Assembly (NCBI RefSeq): GCF_937951745.1
Contig: NZ_CALFBQ010000007.1
Span: forward strand, 88,980-152,979
Length of the DNA: 64,000 bases
Direction of reading: 5' to 3'
From: an uncultured Chloroflexus sp.
Lineage (GTDB): Bacteria > Chloroflexota > Chloroflexia > Chloroflexales > Chloroflexaceae
Both the position numbers and the translations under genes were made by a program. Below are positions 8,312-16,315 of the stretch, in pieces. The first letter of the stretch is position 1; every line of letters starts with the position of its first letter. A model generated the notes under the pieces. The model searched no databases. It saw only the letters and a program-made list of their open reading frames with translations, and had not been told where the DNA came from.

Positions 8312-8971
8312 CTATCCATTGCGTTTGTTCGCGGCGCTGGCGCGTTGGCGCGCTTGCCATTCGCTAATCAAGGTTGCCGCCTGCTCGTTAGTAAGCTGAT
8401 CAACCGCAGCGTTGAACCGGCGTTGGGCTTCGGCGTCGGCGTCGAGCGTGAGTTCGCGCGCCAATGATAAGATAGCGTTGCGCTGTTTGTCAGAAACCGG
8501 TTGGTTCGCGTAGCGAGCGCGTTCTTCGGCGACCGCCAATCGCTGCTGTTCTTCTTGCACGCGCCGCAATTCGTCAATAAATGCCGAGGCTTGGCCTTTG
8601 TTGAGGGCAACCAGATCGTAGCCGTGCTCTTGGGCGAAGGCAGCTAACTTTTCACCCGACCAACCCAGCGCTTGTTGGAGCGAGGCGATAAAGTTGCGCT
8701 GACGTTCGCTGGCCGGCGCGTCGGGGTCGCGCACGGTAATAGCGGTGGCTGCGGTATGTTGCTCACGAATCTGCGCAATTTGTTGCTCAACCGCCTCGCG
8801 CTGGCTGCGGAAGATGCGCCAGCCGAGATCAACCGCTTGCTGCACCATCTGCTCGTCGGCATCAATTGGTAGGGTGATAGTCTCTTCAATGGTGATAAAA
8901 TCGTCGCCAAGTTTGATCGCGGTGCGATACGTGCGGGTGACGCTCCGCTCGCTTTGGGGTTTGGCCGGCAT
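8312..8971 (-). CDS. protein of unknown function with duplicated ASxxQRNxIxSL motif
   Basis: No known function recognised. The 219-residue, hydrophilic protein starts with a beta-rich segment (TYRTAIKLGDDFITIEETITL, about 12-35), followed by a helix (40-65). Two related units follow: PASERQRNFIASLQQALGW (about 88-106) and VSDKQRNAILSLARELTL (about 157-174). Each begins a short helix-turn-helix-like unit of a type also seen in some nucleic-acid-associated proteins. GGAGGAGG precedes the start. It has its own promoter (9055-9083) and is divergent from the deaminase gene. The function remains open. Confidence 0.7.
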   Translation of the reverse strand: MPAKPQSERSVTRTYRTAIKLGDDFITIEETITLPIDADEQMVQQAVDLGWRIFRSQREAVEQQIAQIREQHTAATAITVRDPDAPASERQRNFIASLQQALGWSGEKLAAFAQEHGYDLVALNKGQASAFIDELRRVQEEQQRLAVAEERARYANQPVSDKQRNAILSLARELTLDADAEAQRRFNAAVDQLTNEQAATLISEWQARQRASAANKRNG

Positions 8972-9054
8972 AGTGTTCCTCCTCCGACTCTCCGTACTGA
9001 GTTCTTCCCGCCGCGCCCGATTTCTGTCGTTTATACAGTGCCGGCGCTAGAATA

Positions 9055-9083
9055 AGGATAGCACAAATGTTCGTTTTTGACAA
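9055..9083 (-). promoter_or_regulatory. promoter for the 219-residue protein gene
   Basis: Minus-strand TTGTCA, 17-base spacer, TATCCT, about 85 bases upstream of the start at 8971. It lies back to back with the plus-strand promoter at 9088. Confidence 0.65.
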
Positions 9084-9087
9084 GCAG

Positions 9088-9116
9088 TTGTCAGAAGTTG
9101 GTATTCCACTTACAAT
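9088..9116 (+). promoter_or_regulatory. promoter for the MTA/SAH deaminase gene
   Basis: TTGTCA (9088-9093), 17-base spacer, TACAAT (9111-9116); the start codon is about 43 bases downstream. It is only 5 bases from the divergent promoter, so the two may compete or share a regulator. Confidence 0.7.
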
Positions 9117-9158
9117 GGATATACGATCCGCTATGCAATAGTTTAATTGTGAAGCGCA

Positions 9159-10496
9159 ATGTACGATCTGCTCATTCAGCGCGTTGATGTCCTTCAGATC
9201 GCCAATGGCACGCCTGCGATCTTGCCGCAGCATGATATTGCTATCGCCGGGCAACGCATTGTCGCGATAGCCCCGGCCATCAGCCCCGGTCTTGCCCGTG
9301 AGACGCTGAATGGTGCGGGCCAGTTAGCCATTCCCGGCCTGATCAATAGCCATGCCCACATTGCGATGAGCTTGTTTCGCGGCGTGGCCGAAGATGTGCC
9401 GATCGCAGAGTGGTTTAATAGCTTTATCTGGCCGCTGGAGACGAATCTAACGCGAGAAGATGTCTATTGGGGGGCCTTGCTGGGGATAGCCGAGATGATT
9501 GAATCCGGCGTAACTTGCGTGGCCGATCATTATTTTGTCGCCGACGCGATCGCGCAAGCGGTGCAAGAGTCGGGCATGCGCGCGCTGCTGGCGTGGACGC
9601 TCTTCTCTGGCGCTGATGAGCACGAGCAATTGGCTCGCGCCCGCCAGTTTACCGAACAGTGGCACGGCGCCGCTGGTGATCGGATCCGGGTCTGGATGGG
9701 GCCGCATGCGCCGTATACTTGCACGCCGTCGTTCTTGCGCCGGGTGGGGCAGACGGCGCGTGAGCTGGGTGTTGGCATCCACATTCACCTCGCCGAAACG
9801 GCGGCGCAAGTCGCCCAGAGTATAGCTGCGCACGGCCAATCGCCGGTGCAGCTCGCGCGCGACACCGGCCTGTTTGATGTACCAGCGATTGCGGCCCACG
9901 TCGCCCATGTCTCGCCGGAAGATATTGCGACCCTGGCTGCCTATGGGGTGGCAGTGGCGGTCACTCCAAAGACCGAGATGAAGCTGGGGATTGGAGTGGC
10001 GCCGGTGACGGCCATGCGGGCCGCTGGGGTTACGGTGGCAATTGGCAGCGATGGCGCGGCCAGCAACAATACCTATGATGTGCTTGAGTCGGCGCGTCTG
10101 TTGGCCCTGCTGGAAAAGCTGCGCAACAGCGATGCGCGCGTCTTACCGATCGGCGTGACGCTTGAGTTGGCGACCGCCGCCGGCGCGCGCGCATTGCGAT
10201 GGGATGATATTGGCGTGTTACAGGTGGGTGCGCGCGCCGATCTGGCGCTGGTGCAATGTGCGACCGCGCATATCCAACCGCTCCATAATCCGGCGGCGGC
10301 CTTGCTCTATAGCGCCCAACCTGCCGATGTCAGCACGGTGATCATTGATGGCCGGATCGTAATGCGCGATCGAGTGTTGCTAACGATTGATAAGCCACGA
10401 GTGTTGCGCGAGGTGGCGGCACGGATCGAACGCCTTACTCAACGCCAAACCGAGCAACGGATGGCCGTTTATCCTGAGCTGGCGGCTGGCGAATAG
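9159..10496 (+). CDS. mtaD: amidohydrolase, 5-methylthioadenosine/S-adenosylhomocysteine deaminase type
   Basis: Metal-dependent deaminase of the amidohydrolase superfamily, 445 residues, acting on methylthioadenosine/SAH or a similar purine in the cytosol. Visible ligands: HxH in NSHAHIAMSLFRG (about residue 65), the His of HIHLAETAAQV, a second His in VAAHVAHVSPEDI and the catalytic Asp in IGSDGAASNN. The N-terminal beta-strand region and the C-terminal ADLALVQ segment complete the composite beta-sandwich. The ATG at 9159 has only a weak GAAG upstream. Related enzymes deaminate guanine or other heterocycles, so the exact substrate is not certain. Confidence 0.87.
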   Translation: MYDLLIQRVDVLQIANGTPAILPQHDIAIAGQRIVAIAPAISPGLARETLNGAGQLAIPGLINSHAHIAMSLFRGVAEDVPIAEWFNSFIWPLETNLTREDVYWGALLGIAEMIESGVTCVADHYFVADAIAQAVQESGMRALLAWTLFSGADEHEQLARARQFTEQWHGAAGDRIRVWMGPHAPYTCTPSFLRRVGQTARELGVGIHIHLAETAAQVAQSIAAHGQSPVQLARDTGLFDVPAIAAHVAHVSPEDIATLAAYGVAVAVTPKTEMKLGIGVAPVTAMRAAGVTVAIGSDGAASNNTYDVLESARLLALLEKLRNSDARVLPIGVTLELATAAGARALRWDDIGVLQVGARADLALVQCATAHIQPLHNPAAALLYSAQPADVSTVIIDGRIVMRDRVLLTIDKPRVLREVAARIERLTQRQTEQRMAVYPELAAGE

Positions 10497-10527
10497 GGCA
10501 TCGTCAATCTTTGGTCCTGACGGTGCT

Positions 10528-10692
10528 CTATTTGAACAGCGTTGCTAATCCACACAAGAGGCTGCCTGCCACCCCAATGGCAAGCGCATGCATCCACAGC
10601 GGCTCACCGGCGAGCGCAACGCCAATGATAGTGGCCGTTACCCCGACCGCACTGCCGATGATAACTGCTTCTCGTTCGCGCTGACTGAGCAT
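10528..10692 (-). CDS. small membrane protein, two predicted helices
   Basis: A 54-residue protein with no recognised family. After a short charged start (MLSQREREA) it has two hydrophobic stretches: AVIIGSAVGVTATIIGVAL and ALAIGVAGSLLCGLATLF. The start at 10692 is preceded by AGGAGACCT and is preferred to an ATG 48 bases upstream. It begins 10 bases after the stop of another tiny membrane protein gene, so the two are probably cotranscribed. Confidence 0.6.
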   Translation of the reverse strand: MLSQREREAVIIGSAVGVTATIIGVALAGEPLWMHALAIGVAGSLLCGLATLFK

Positions 10693-10702
10693 AGGTCTCC
10701 TC

Positions 10703-10894
10703 TTAACGCTCGCGCTCGCTGATATCACGCCCTTGATCAAGCGAATAGCTGCCGTAGTCTTGGGTCGGCGGTTCAGCCGCTTTTTGCACGATCACGCCGA
10801 TCTGCACCAAAAACCAGAAAATGCCCGATCCGATGAGGGCTACCACAATGAGACCCACGATGATCATTGCGATCATAAATATGCTACTCATCAT
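10703..10894 (-). CDS. small membrane protein, one predicted helix
   Basis: A 63-residue protein of unknown function. Residues 4-35 are one long hydrophobic helix (IFMIAMIIVGLIVVALIGSG) and the tail is hydrophilic, ending DQGRDISERER. AAAGGAACGCTT precedes the start at 10894. It is followed 10 bases later by the gene for a 54-residue membrane protein. Size and order suggest a two-gene unit; the role cannot be inferred. Confidence 0.6.
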   Translation of the reverse strand: MMSSIFMIAMIIVGLIVVALIGSGIFWFLVQIGVIVQKAAEPPTQDYGSYSLDQGRDISERER

Positions 10895-11044
10895 AAGCGT
10901 TCCTTTCATTCTATAGCTATGACTGCGCCTACGCGCATTGGGCAAGGCGGCAGCCGGATCGCGTGGTCGTTTGCTACGTTCCATGATACGAACGATAGCG
11001 GCATAGCGTTTCGCCTACGCCGCTATGATTGCTTTGTCAAACGG

Positions 11045-11076
11045 TTGTCACTAAATGGTTGCGGGTATGGTATACT
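11045..11076 (+). promoter_or_regulatory. promoter candidate (extended -10) for the RodZ-like gene
   Basis: TGGTATACT ends at 11076, an extended -10. A TTGTCA at 11045-11050 is 20 bases upstream, longer than ideal. Start codon 83 bases downstream. Confidence 0.45.
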
Positions 11077-11158
11077 GCCCGCAGGACAAAAGGCATCTAA
11101 TAGGCGATACCATAGGGAGGGTGGTAGCACGTCACTGGTGCGGTGGAAGGGTGGTATT

Positions 11159-11971
11159 ATGAGTGAGCTGGGCGCGCGTCTCCGGCGAGCGCGAGAGGCA
11201 AATGGTATTTCATTAGCGCAGGCGGCGGCGGACACCCGTATTTTGTTGCAATCGTTGCAGGCATTGGAAGAAGGCGCGTTCGAGCGATTGCCGAGTGATG
11301 TGGTTGCTCGCGGTTTTGTGCGGAATTATGCGCAATACCTCGGCTTGCCCGTTGATGAGATGATCGAGCTCTACCGGCGCGAGCGCGGTGCAACCGATAA
11401 GATCCGCATTGTTCCGGCAACCAATCCGCCCCGCACCCGAATGTATGTCCTCCCCGGTTTTTTTGCCATCTTCTTCATCACCTTAACGTTGATCGGGCTT
11501 GCGTATGTAGGTCTCAGCGCCCTTGGCCGCATTGGCGAACGTGCGACGCCGTCGGCCGGCGTCGCAGCCTCTCCCACCATTGAGCCGCTTTCGCCATTGC
11601 CGACGCCAAGCCCGCTCCCGACCGAGATCAGCCTCATCGCAACGCCTACCCCGTCGCCGGTGGCGGTCACGCCTTTCGTACTAGTGCTGCCTGAGCCAAG
11701 CCCAACCCCGGCAGCGCCGATCGTGATCGAGGTACGGGTGCCTAATGTGCGTGGCAATGAGAATTCATGGGTGCGGGTGCAGGTTGACGGCACAACCGTC
11801 TTTGAGGCGATCATGCGTGCCGGCGAGCAACAGGTCTTCGCCGCGCAGCGCCGGGTCTTTATCCGTGCCGGTAATCCGACCGATGTCGAGGTCACGGTGA
11901 ACGGGTTACAGCAAGGGCCGCTCGGCACCGTGCCCGGCCAGCCGGTGAATTGGTCGTGGCCGCCGAATTGA
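11159..11971 (+). CDS. RodZ-like protein: HTH domain, membrane segment, C-terminal beta domain
   Basis: A 270-residue bitopic protein of the RodZ type, which links MreB to the membrane in other bacteria. The N-terminal Xre-like HTH (about 1-70) reads LGARLRRAREANGISLAQAA and ARGFVRNYAQYLGL. A membrane segment (about 98-122, VLPGFFAIFFITLTLIGLAY) is followed by a Pro/Thr/Ser linker and a C-terminal DUF4115-like beta domain (WVRVQVDGTTVFEAIMRAGE). The frame is open far upstream, but ATG 11159 with GGAAGG upstream begins the conserved domain. yajQ follows 39 bases later. A membrane-tethered regulator is the alternative. Confidence 0.85.
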   Translation: MSELGARLRRAREANGISLAQAAADTRILLQSLQALEEGAFERLPSDVVARGFVRNYAQYLGLPVDEMIELYRRERGATDKIRIVPATNPPRTRMYVLPGFFAIFFITLTLIGLAYVGLSALGRIGERATPSAGVAASPTIEPLSPLPTPSPLPTEISLIATPTPSPVAVTPFVLVLPEPSPTPAAPIVIEVRVPNVRGNENSWVRVQVDGTTVFEAIMRAGEQQVFAAQRRVFIRAGNPTDVEVTVNGLQQGPLGTVPGQPVNWSWPPN

Positions 11972-12010
11972 TCGGTCAAACCTGCGTTTCTCTGGTTGTG
12001 GGAGGTAACA

Positions 12011-12508
12011 ATGCCTAGCGAAAACAGCTTTGATATTGTTTCAGATTTTGATCAGCAAGAGTTGGTGAATGCGGTTGATCAGACGTTGCGCGAAGTGCAG
12101 ACGCGCTACGATCTGAAAGATGCAGGCGTGACCATCACCTTGAGCAAGACCGAATTGGTGATCGAAGCTGATAGCGAGCTGTCATTGCGCAGTGTGCGCG
12201 ATGTGCTGGAAACGAAAGCTGTGCGTCGGAAACTGTCGTTGAAGATTTTTGATTACGGCAAACCGGCTGATGCGAGTGGCGGACGAGTGCGGCAGGTGGT
12301 GACGTTGCGCCGCGGGATCGATAGCGAACTGGCGAAGAAGCTGAGCAAAATGATCCGCGATCGCTTTCCTAAAGTGCAGCCGCGGATTCAAGGCGATACA
12401 CTGCGCGTAGTGGGCAAGAGCCGCGATGAGTTACAGGCGGTGATTGCGTTTCTGCGTGAACGCGAGGGTGAGATTCCGGTGCCGCTGCAAATGACCAATT
12501 ATCGCTGA
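12011..12508 (+). CDS. yajQ: YajQ family nucleotide-binding protein
   Basis: 165 residues of the DUF520/YajQ family. Some members bind cyclic di-GMP and act with transcription factors; others are annotated as nucleotide- or RNA-binding. Typical family sequence is visible: NSFDIVSDFDQQELVNAVDQ at the start, SKTELVIEADSELSLRSVRDVL, LRRGIDSELAKKLSKMIRD, and the end EIPVPLQMTNYR. GGAGG lies 5 bases before the ATG; an in-frame start 15 bases upstream is not supported. A strong terminator follows at 12532. Probably cotranscribed with the RodZ-like gene. Confidence 0.93.
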   Translation: MPSENSFDIVSDFDQQELVNAVDQTLREVQTRYDLKDAGVTITLSKTELVIEADSELSLRSVRDVLETKAVRRKLSLKIFDYGKPADASGGRVRQVVTLRRGIDSELAKKLSKMIRDRFPKVQPRIQGDTLRVVGKSRDELQAVIAFLREREGEIPVPLQMTNYR

Positions 12509-12531
12509 GTAATCCTATTTGGTGGCAGGAG

Positions 12532-12568
12532 AGGACGGTGCTCGCGATGAGCGCTGTCCTTTCTTTTT
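12532..12568 (+). terminator. intrinsic terminator after yajQ
   Basis: A 12-bp stem (12532-12543 with 12549-12560, two G-T pairs), 5-base loop, followed by TTCTTTTT. Confidence 0.85.
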
Positions 12569-12699
12569 GGTATAGCTGCAACCCGACACAAATATCAACC
12601 AACGCGCTTCACCGTGGTACTGCCCAACTCGATCTATAATGCAGAGAGATTGCTGATTAGCTAGATAAACAAAACAAAGGAATCACGAGTACATCACCA

Positions 12700-14070
12700 A
12701 TGAAATACCATATCGTAACGCTGGGCTGTCCGAAAAATGCGGTTGATAGCGAAGGAATGGACGGCCTGCTCAGCGCGCAGGGGCATCAAGCCGTGGCTAC
12801 CGCTGAGGATGCTGATGTGATTATCGTCAATACATGCAGTTTTATTGCCGCAGCGCGGGCCGAGACCCTCGGCGTGCTGAAGGAATTGGGTGAGCGCAAA
12901 CGGCCCGACCAGCGCCTGATCGCCGCCGGCTGCATGGCCCAGAGCCATCCGGGTGAGGTGGCGAAGGTGCAAGGTGTTGATGCGACGCTCGGTACCCAAC
13001 AGTGGACGCAGATCGGCGCGGTGGTTGGTCAACTAGCGCAGCCGGTGATCCCGTTGGCGTCTGCGCCGGCAGCGGCCACGATTCCCCTGATCCTGACCTC
13101 TGCTGCTGAGCAGCCGGTCTCGTATGCCGATTGGCGCACGACGCAAATCCGGCGCACGCGCCACACTCCTTCCGCCTATCTCAAGATTTCGGATGGCTGT
13201 AACCTGCGCTGCGCCTTCTGCACCATTCCCAGCTTCAAGGGTGATATGCGCTCGAAGCCGGTTGGGGCCGTGTTGGCCGAGGCGCAAGAATTGGTGGCGC
13301 AAGGTGCGCGCGAAATTGTGCTGGTCGCGCAGCATCTGACTGACTACGGCCGTGATCTCGGCTTGCAAGACGGGTTGGCGATTCTGCTTGAAGAGCTGTG
13401 CCAAGTGACGCCGCCGGATATCTGGATCCGGCTGATGTACGCTTACCCGCACGGCATCAGCGAGCGCCTAATCGCAACGATGGCCGCGCATCCCCAGATC
13501 TGTCATTATCTCGATATGCCTTTGCAACACGCCCATCCGGCTACGCTCCGTCGCATGCGGCGCCCGCCGGATACCGATCGCACGTTGCGTCTCATCGCCG
13601 AATTGCGCGCTGCGATGCCCGATATTGCCATCCGCTCGACGTTCATTGTCGGCTATCCCGGTGAAACGACTGCCGAGTTTAACGCGCTGCTCGAATTTTT
13701 GCAGACTGCGCAACTCGATCGAGTGGGAGTCTTCCGCTATTCACGCGAACCGGGTACGCCGGCCGCTGAGTTGCCCGATCAAGTGCGGCCACAGGTGATC
13801 GAGCGGCGCTGGCATGAAGTGATGCGCTTGCAGCAAGCGATTTCGTATGCGCGCAACCAGCGCTGGATCGGCCGCACCTTAACGGTCTTGATCGAGGGCA
13901 ATGGGGCAACCGATGATGGCAGTCCGCTCAGCGTGGGCCGTTCGTTCCGCGACGCGCCTGAAATTGATGGTCAGGTCTTTGTGTGGGGATCGCATCCAGC
14001 AGGAAGCGTGGTACCGGTGCGGGTAACGCAGGCGACCGCCTACGATCTGTGGGGAGAGGCAGCCGGGTAA
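12700..14070 (+). CDS. rimO: ribosomal protein S12 methylthiotransferase RimO
   Basis: Radical-SAM enzyme that methylthiolates an Asp of ribosomal protein S12. 456 residues, the normal length. Seen: the N-terminal UPF0004 domain with HIVTLGCPKNAVDSEGM and the cysteines of VNTCSF and AAGCMAQ that bind the auxiliary cluster. The radical-SAM motif CNLRCAFCTIP is near residue 167, then YLDMPLQHAHPATLRRM and a C-terminal TRAM domain (about 395-455). The HTPSAYLKISDGC form and DMPLQH favour RimO over MiaB. A TATAAT-like -10 lies at 12635-12640. It converges on the BlaI-type gene. Confidence 0.94.
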   Translation: MKYHIVTLGCPKNAVDSEGMDGLLSAQGHQAVATAEDADVIIVNTCSFIAAARAETLGVLKELGERKRPDQRLIAAGCMAQSHPGEVAKVQGVDATLGTQQWTQIGAVVGQLAQPVIPLASAPAAATIPLILTSAAEQPVSYADWRTTQIRRTRHTPSAYLKISDGCNLRCAFCTIPSFKGDMRSKPVGAVLAEAQELVAQGAREIVLVAQHLTDYGRDLGLQDGLAILLEELCQVTPPDIWIRLMYAYPHGISERLIATMAAHPQICHYLDMPLQHAHPATLRRMRRPPDTDRTLRLIAELRAAMPDIAIRSTFIVGYPGETTAEFNALLEFLQTAQLDRVGVFRYSREPGTPAAELPDQVRPQVIERRWHEVMRLQQAISYARNQRWIGRTLTVLIEGNGATDDGSPLSVGRSFRDAPEIDGQVFVWGSHPAGSVVPVRVTQATAYDLWGEAAG

Positions 14071-14076
14071 ACGAGC

Positions 14077-14117
14077 GCCAACCTGCGGGTTGCTTGGGTG
14101 GCTGCCCGCAGGTTGGC
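14077..14117. terminator. bidirectional hairpin between rimO and the BlaI-type gene
   Basis: GCCAACCTGCGGG (14077-14089) pairs perfectly with CCCGCAGGTTGGC (14105-14117); 15-base loop, no clear U-tract. It lies between convergent genes. Confidence 0.65.
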
Positions 14118-14130
14118 CAAGCGAGGTGGT

Positions 14131-14550
14131 TTAGGCATTCAAGCGCTGGGCAATTTCACGCTGCAGACGGCGGAGTTCCGAGGGATTGTTGTGCGCGAGA
14201 TAATCGACCATGTACGAGATGGCGGTGTCACTATAATCATCGAGTAACCCGTCGAGCACTTGCCGTACCACTAGATTGACAAACTCGTCTTCACTGATGA
14301 CCGGGGTGTAGACATAGGCTAGCCCATCACGCTCGCGGTTGAGCACACCTTTATCGGCCAGCCGGCTCATCGTCGTCATGACGGTGGTGTAGGCAATATC
14401 GCGCTGTTGAGCCAATTTGCGATGCACTTTCTTGACGGTGCTTGAACCTTCTTGCCAGAGGATCTGCATAATCTCTGTCTCGAGCGGGCCTAATACCTTG
14501 ACGAGACCATCTTTAGTGGGGCTAAAGCGAAAGCGCAGGTTAAATGCCAT
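14131..14550 (-). CDS. BlaI/MecI/CopY family transcriptional repressor
   Basis: A 139-residue penicillinase-repressor-type winged-helix protein. Signature: LGPLETEIMQILWQEGSSTV followed by the recognition helix AYTTVMTTMSRLADKGVL and the wing RERDGLAYVYTPV; the C-terminal helices mediate dimerisation. The start at 14550 has GAGGTG upstream; an in-frame start 81 bases earlier is less likely. No BlaR1/MecR1 sensor protease is adjacent, so the signal is unknown. Dyads in the upstream region (14659-14699) are candidate operators, suggesting autoregulation and possibly control of the divergent prenyl synthase gene. Confidence 0.88.
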   Translation of the reverse strand: MAFNLRFRFSPTKDGLVKVLGPLETEIMQILWQEGSSTVKKVHRKLAQQRDIAYTTVMTTMSRLADKGVLNRERDGLAYVYTPVISEDEFVNLVVRQVLDGLLDDYSDTAISYMVDYLAHNNPSELRRLQREIAQRLNA

Positions 14551-14658
14551 AACAACACCTCGTTCGTTTGCGTCAATGAAACGTGGTAATCGGTCAGTTC
14601 TTACATGGCGAGTGTACGCTGCGTAGCACAATTAGAGAAGATATGAACATTACACGAT

Positions 14659-14699
14659 GATGACATGTAGTACTATTGTCTAAACATCTATACGATGTT
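14659..14699. promoter_or_regulatory. candidate BlaI-type operators
   Basis: Two dyads lie in the divergent spacer. One is gatgacatgtagta (14659-14672), which resembles the MecI/BlaI half-site TACTACATGTAGTA; the other is the palindrome AACATC-5-GATGTT (14683-14699). Similarity only. Confidence 0.35.
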
Positions 14700-14795
14700 C
14701 TGTCGTAAAAAGGGAGTAAATTCTCAGAAAACCTTACTTTTGTTGTTTTTGGGTCACTGATTGGCAAGTTTATCGCGAATTGTAATGGAATTGTA

Positions 14796-15833
14796 ATGCT
14801 TATGACGCTAGAACATGACGTTAGATTGCAGATTCAAGCGGAAATGCGGGCAGTGTTTCCGGTGGTCGAAGGGCGGTTGCATCGGTTTTACGCCATGCAG
14901 GAGTACCATCTCGGCTGGCGGAACGAGGATTTGACTCCGGCGGAGGCCGATCCGGGCAAGCTGATCCGGCCGCAGTTGGTGTTATTGGCGTGCGCGGCTG
15001 CTGGCGGCGATCCGCAGCAAGCCTTGCCCTTGGCCGCCGGCATCCAGCTCTTGCATGACTTCTCGCTGATCCACGACGACATCGAAGATGACAGCGCGCT
15101 GCGACGGGGCCGACGTACACTCTGGAATATCTGGGGTCTAGCCCATGGCATCAATGCCGGCGATGCGATGTTTGTGCTAGCTCACCTCGCCATTCACCGG
15201 CTAGCCGAGGCTGGCTTGCCGGCTGAGCGCGTGTTGGCCATTCTGCGCCGGTTTGATGAGGTCATTCTGCGCATCTGCGAAGGGCAGTACCTCGATCTGA
15301 GCTTCGAGGGCGATTTGAGCATCACGCCAGAGGATTATCTCGCTATGATCGGCGGGAAGACGGCGGCGCTGATTGCCGGTGCCGCCGAACTGGGGGCGCG
15401 GGCTGCGGGTGCGCCTGACACCACGGTGGCGGCGCTGGCTGATTTTGGCCGCGCGTTGGGGCTAGGGTTCCAAATCGAAGATGATATTCTGGGTATTTGG
15501 GGTGCGCCGGAACAGACGGGCAAACCGTTTGCTGCCGATCTCTACCGGCGCAAGGTGAGCTTGCCGGTGGTGCATGCCCTGACCCATAGCCCAGATCGGG
15601 CACGGCTGGTCGAACTTTATCGCCAACCGGCGCTCGATGATGCGGCCGTTGCCGAGGTGTTGGCGATCCTTGACGCTGTCGGTTCACGCGCCTATTGCGC
15701 GGCGATCGCGAACGACCACCATCAAGCTGCCTTTGCCGCGCTGGAGGTAGTGCAACCGCCGACAGCAACCGCGGCTGCCGCGCGCGACCGCTTGCGCGCG
15801 CTTACCCAAAGCTTGATCGGGCGGCAGTATTAA
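14796..15833 (+). CDS. polyprenyl diphosphate synthase (GGPP synthase type)
   Basis: Trans-isoprenyl diphosphate synthase, 345 residues, condensing IPP with allylic diphosphates. Both Asp-rich motifs are visible: the first as LIHDDIEDDSALRRGR (about residue 86-101), the second as GFQIEDDILGIWG (about 224). The KLIRPQLVLLA segment is the usual substrate-binding region. The residues before the first motif (LLHDFSLIHDD) are compatible with a C20 product, but chain length is not certain. Product would feed carotenoids, chlorophyll side chains or quinones. An alternative ATG lies 6 bases downstream. Divergent from the BlaI-type repressor. Confidence 0.9.
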   Translation: MLMTLEHDVRLQIQAEMRAVFPVVEGRLHRFYAMQEYHLGWRNEDLTPAEADPGKLIRPQLVLLACAAAGGDPQQALPLAAGIQLLHDFSLIHDDIEDDSALRRGRRTLWNIWGLAHGINAGDAMFVLAHLAIHRLAEAGLPAERVLAILRRFDEVILRICEGQYLDLSFEGDLSITPEDYLAMIGGKTAALIAGAAELGARAAGAPDTTVAALADFGRALGLGFQIEDDILGIWGAPEQTGKPFAADLYRRKVSLPVVHALTHSPDRARLVELYRQPALDDAAVAEVLAILDAVGSRAYCAAIANDHHQAAFAALEVVQPPTATAAAARDRLRALTQSLIGRQY

Positions 15834-16058
15834 AGGGCTGGCGCGAGCGTGGCTCGTCGGAGACGTGGCATCTCCCTCAGGCATAGCGCCGCGATGCCCT
15901 ACCGCCCCTCGCAATAACAGGAGCGAGTAGGAACCGTCCGTTCAGGGATTATGAACGTACCAGCGGGAGACGGCGTCGAGCGCGTTGCGCCTACACAATG
16001 CCAACAAGGGGATGGCAAGAATTTCCGTAACTATCTATTAACTGAAACTTCAAAGGTC
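15834..16058. other. spacer without recognisable gene
   Basis: Gap between the prenyl synthase gene and the RRM gene promoter. No ORF with a ribosome-binding site was found; short GC-rich inverted segments occur (for example around 15850-15900). Confidence 0.4.
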
Positions 16059-16087
16059 TTTTCATCTCGCGGCGAATGTGCTACACT
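16059..16087 (+). promoter_or_regulatory. promoter candidate for the RRM gene
   Basis: TTTTCA (16059-16064), 17-base spacer, TACACT (16082-16087). It would give a leader of about 220 bases. Confidence 0.5.
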
Positions 16088-16093
16088 ATAGCC

Positions 16094-16315
16094 GTTACAC
16101 AGCGTCACGTCGCCGCGAGAGTCTGTTCGTCCGTCTGGGCCCGATCGACTCCCTTGTCCGCACGACCTCCACGCCCGAGGATCAGCACGCGGCGCTGTGG
16201 ACCGCTACCCGCTGTGAGGCGAAGTGAGTAGCGTGCAGTTTTGGAGGCGTGGTTTGTGGGCGCAAGCCCCGTGAGTGACTGCGTTGGGCAAGCAACGCGG
16301 AGGGAGTGGGACCGG
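16094..16315 (+). promoter_or_regulatory. long structured 5' leader of the RRM gene
   Basis: About 220 bases between the predicted start of transcription and the ATG. Complementary segments: CCACGCC (near 16169) with GGCGTGG (near 16245), CGCTAC (near 16202) with GTAGCG (near 16228), and GCGTTG with CAACGC just before the ribosome-binding site. It suggests a folded leader, possibly regulatory. Confidence 0.45.

Noticed and set aside
11105..11158. T-box-like word agggtggtagcacg upstream of the RodZ-like gene
   Set aside because: It resembles the T-box consensus, but the leader is only about 80 bases, with no room for stem I, and the gene is not an aminoacyl-tRNA synthetase or amino-acid gene.
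14761..14786. TTGGCA as -35 for the prenyl synthase gene
   Set aside because: The only TGTAAT-like -10 nearby is 14 bases away, too close for a normal promoter.
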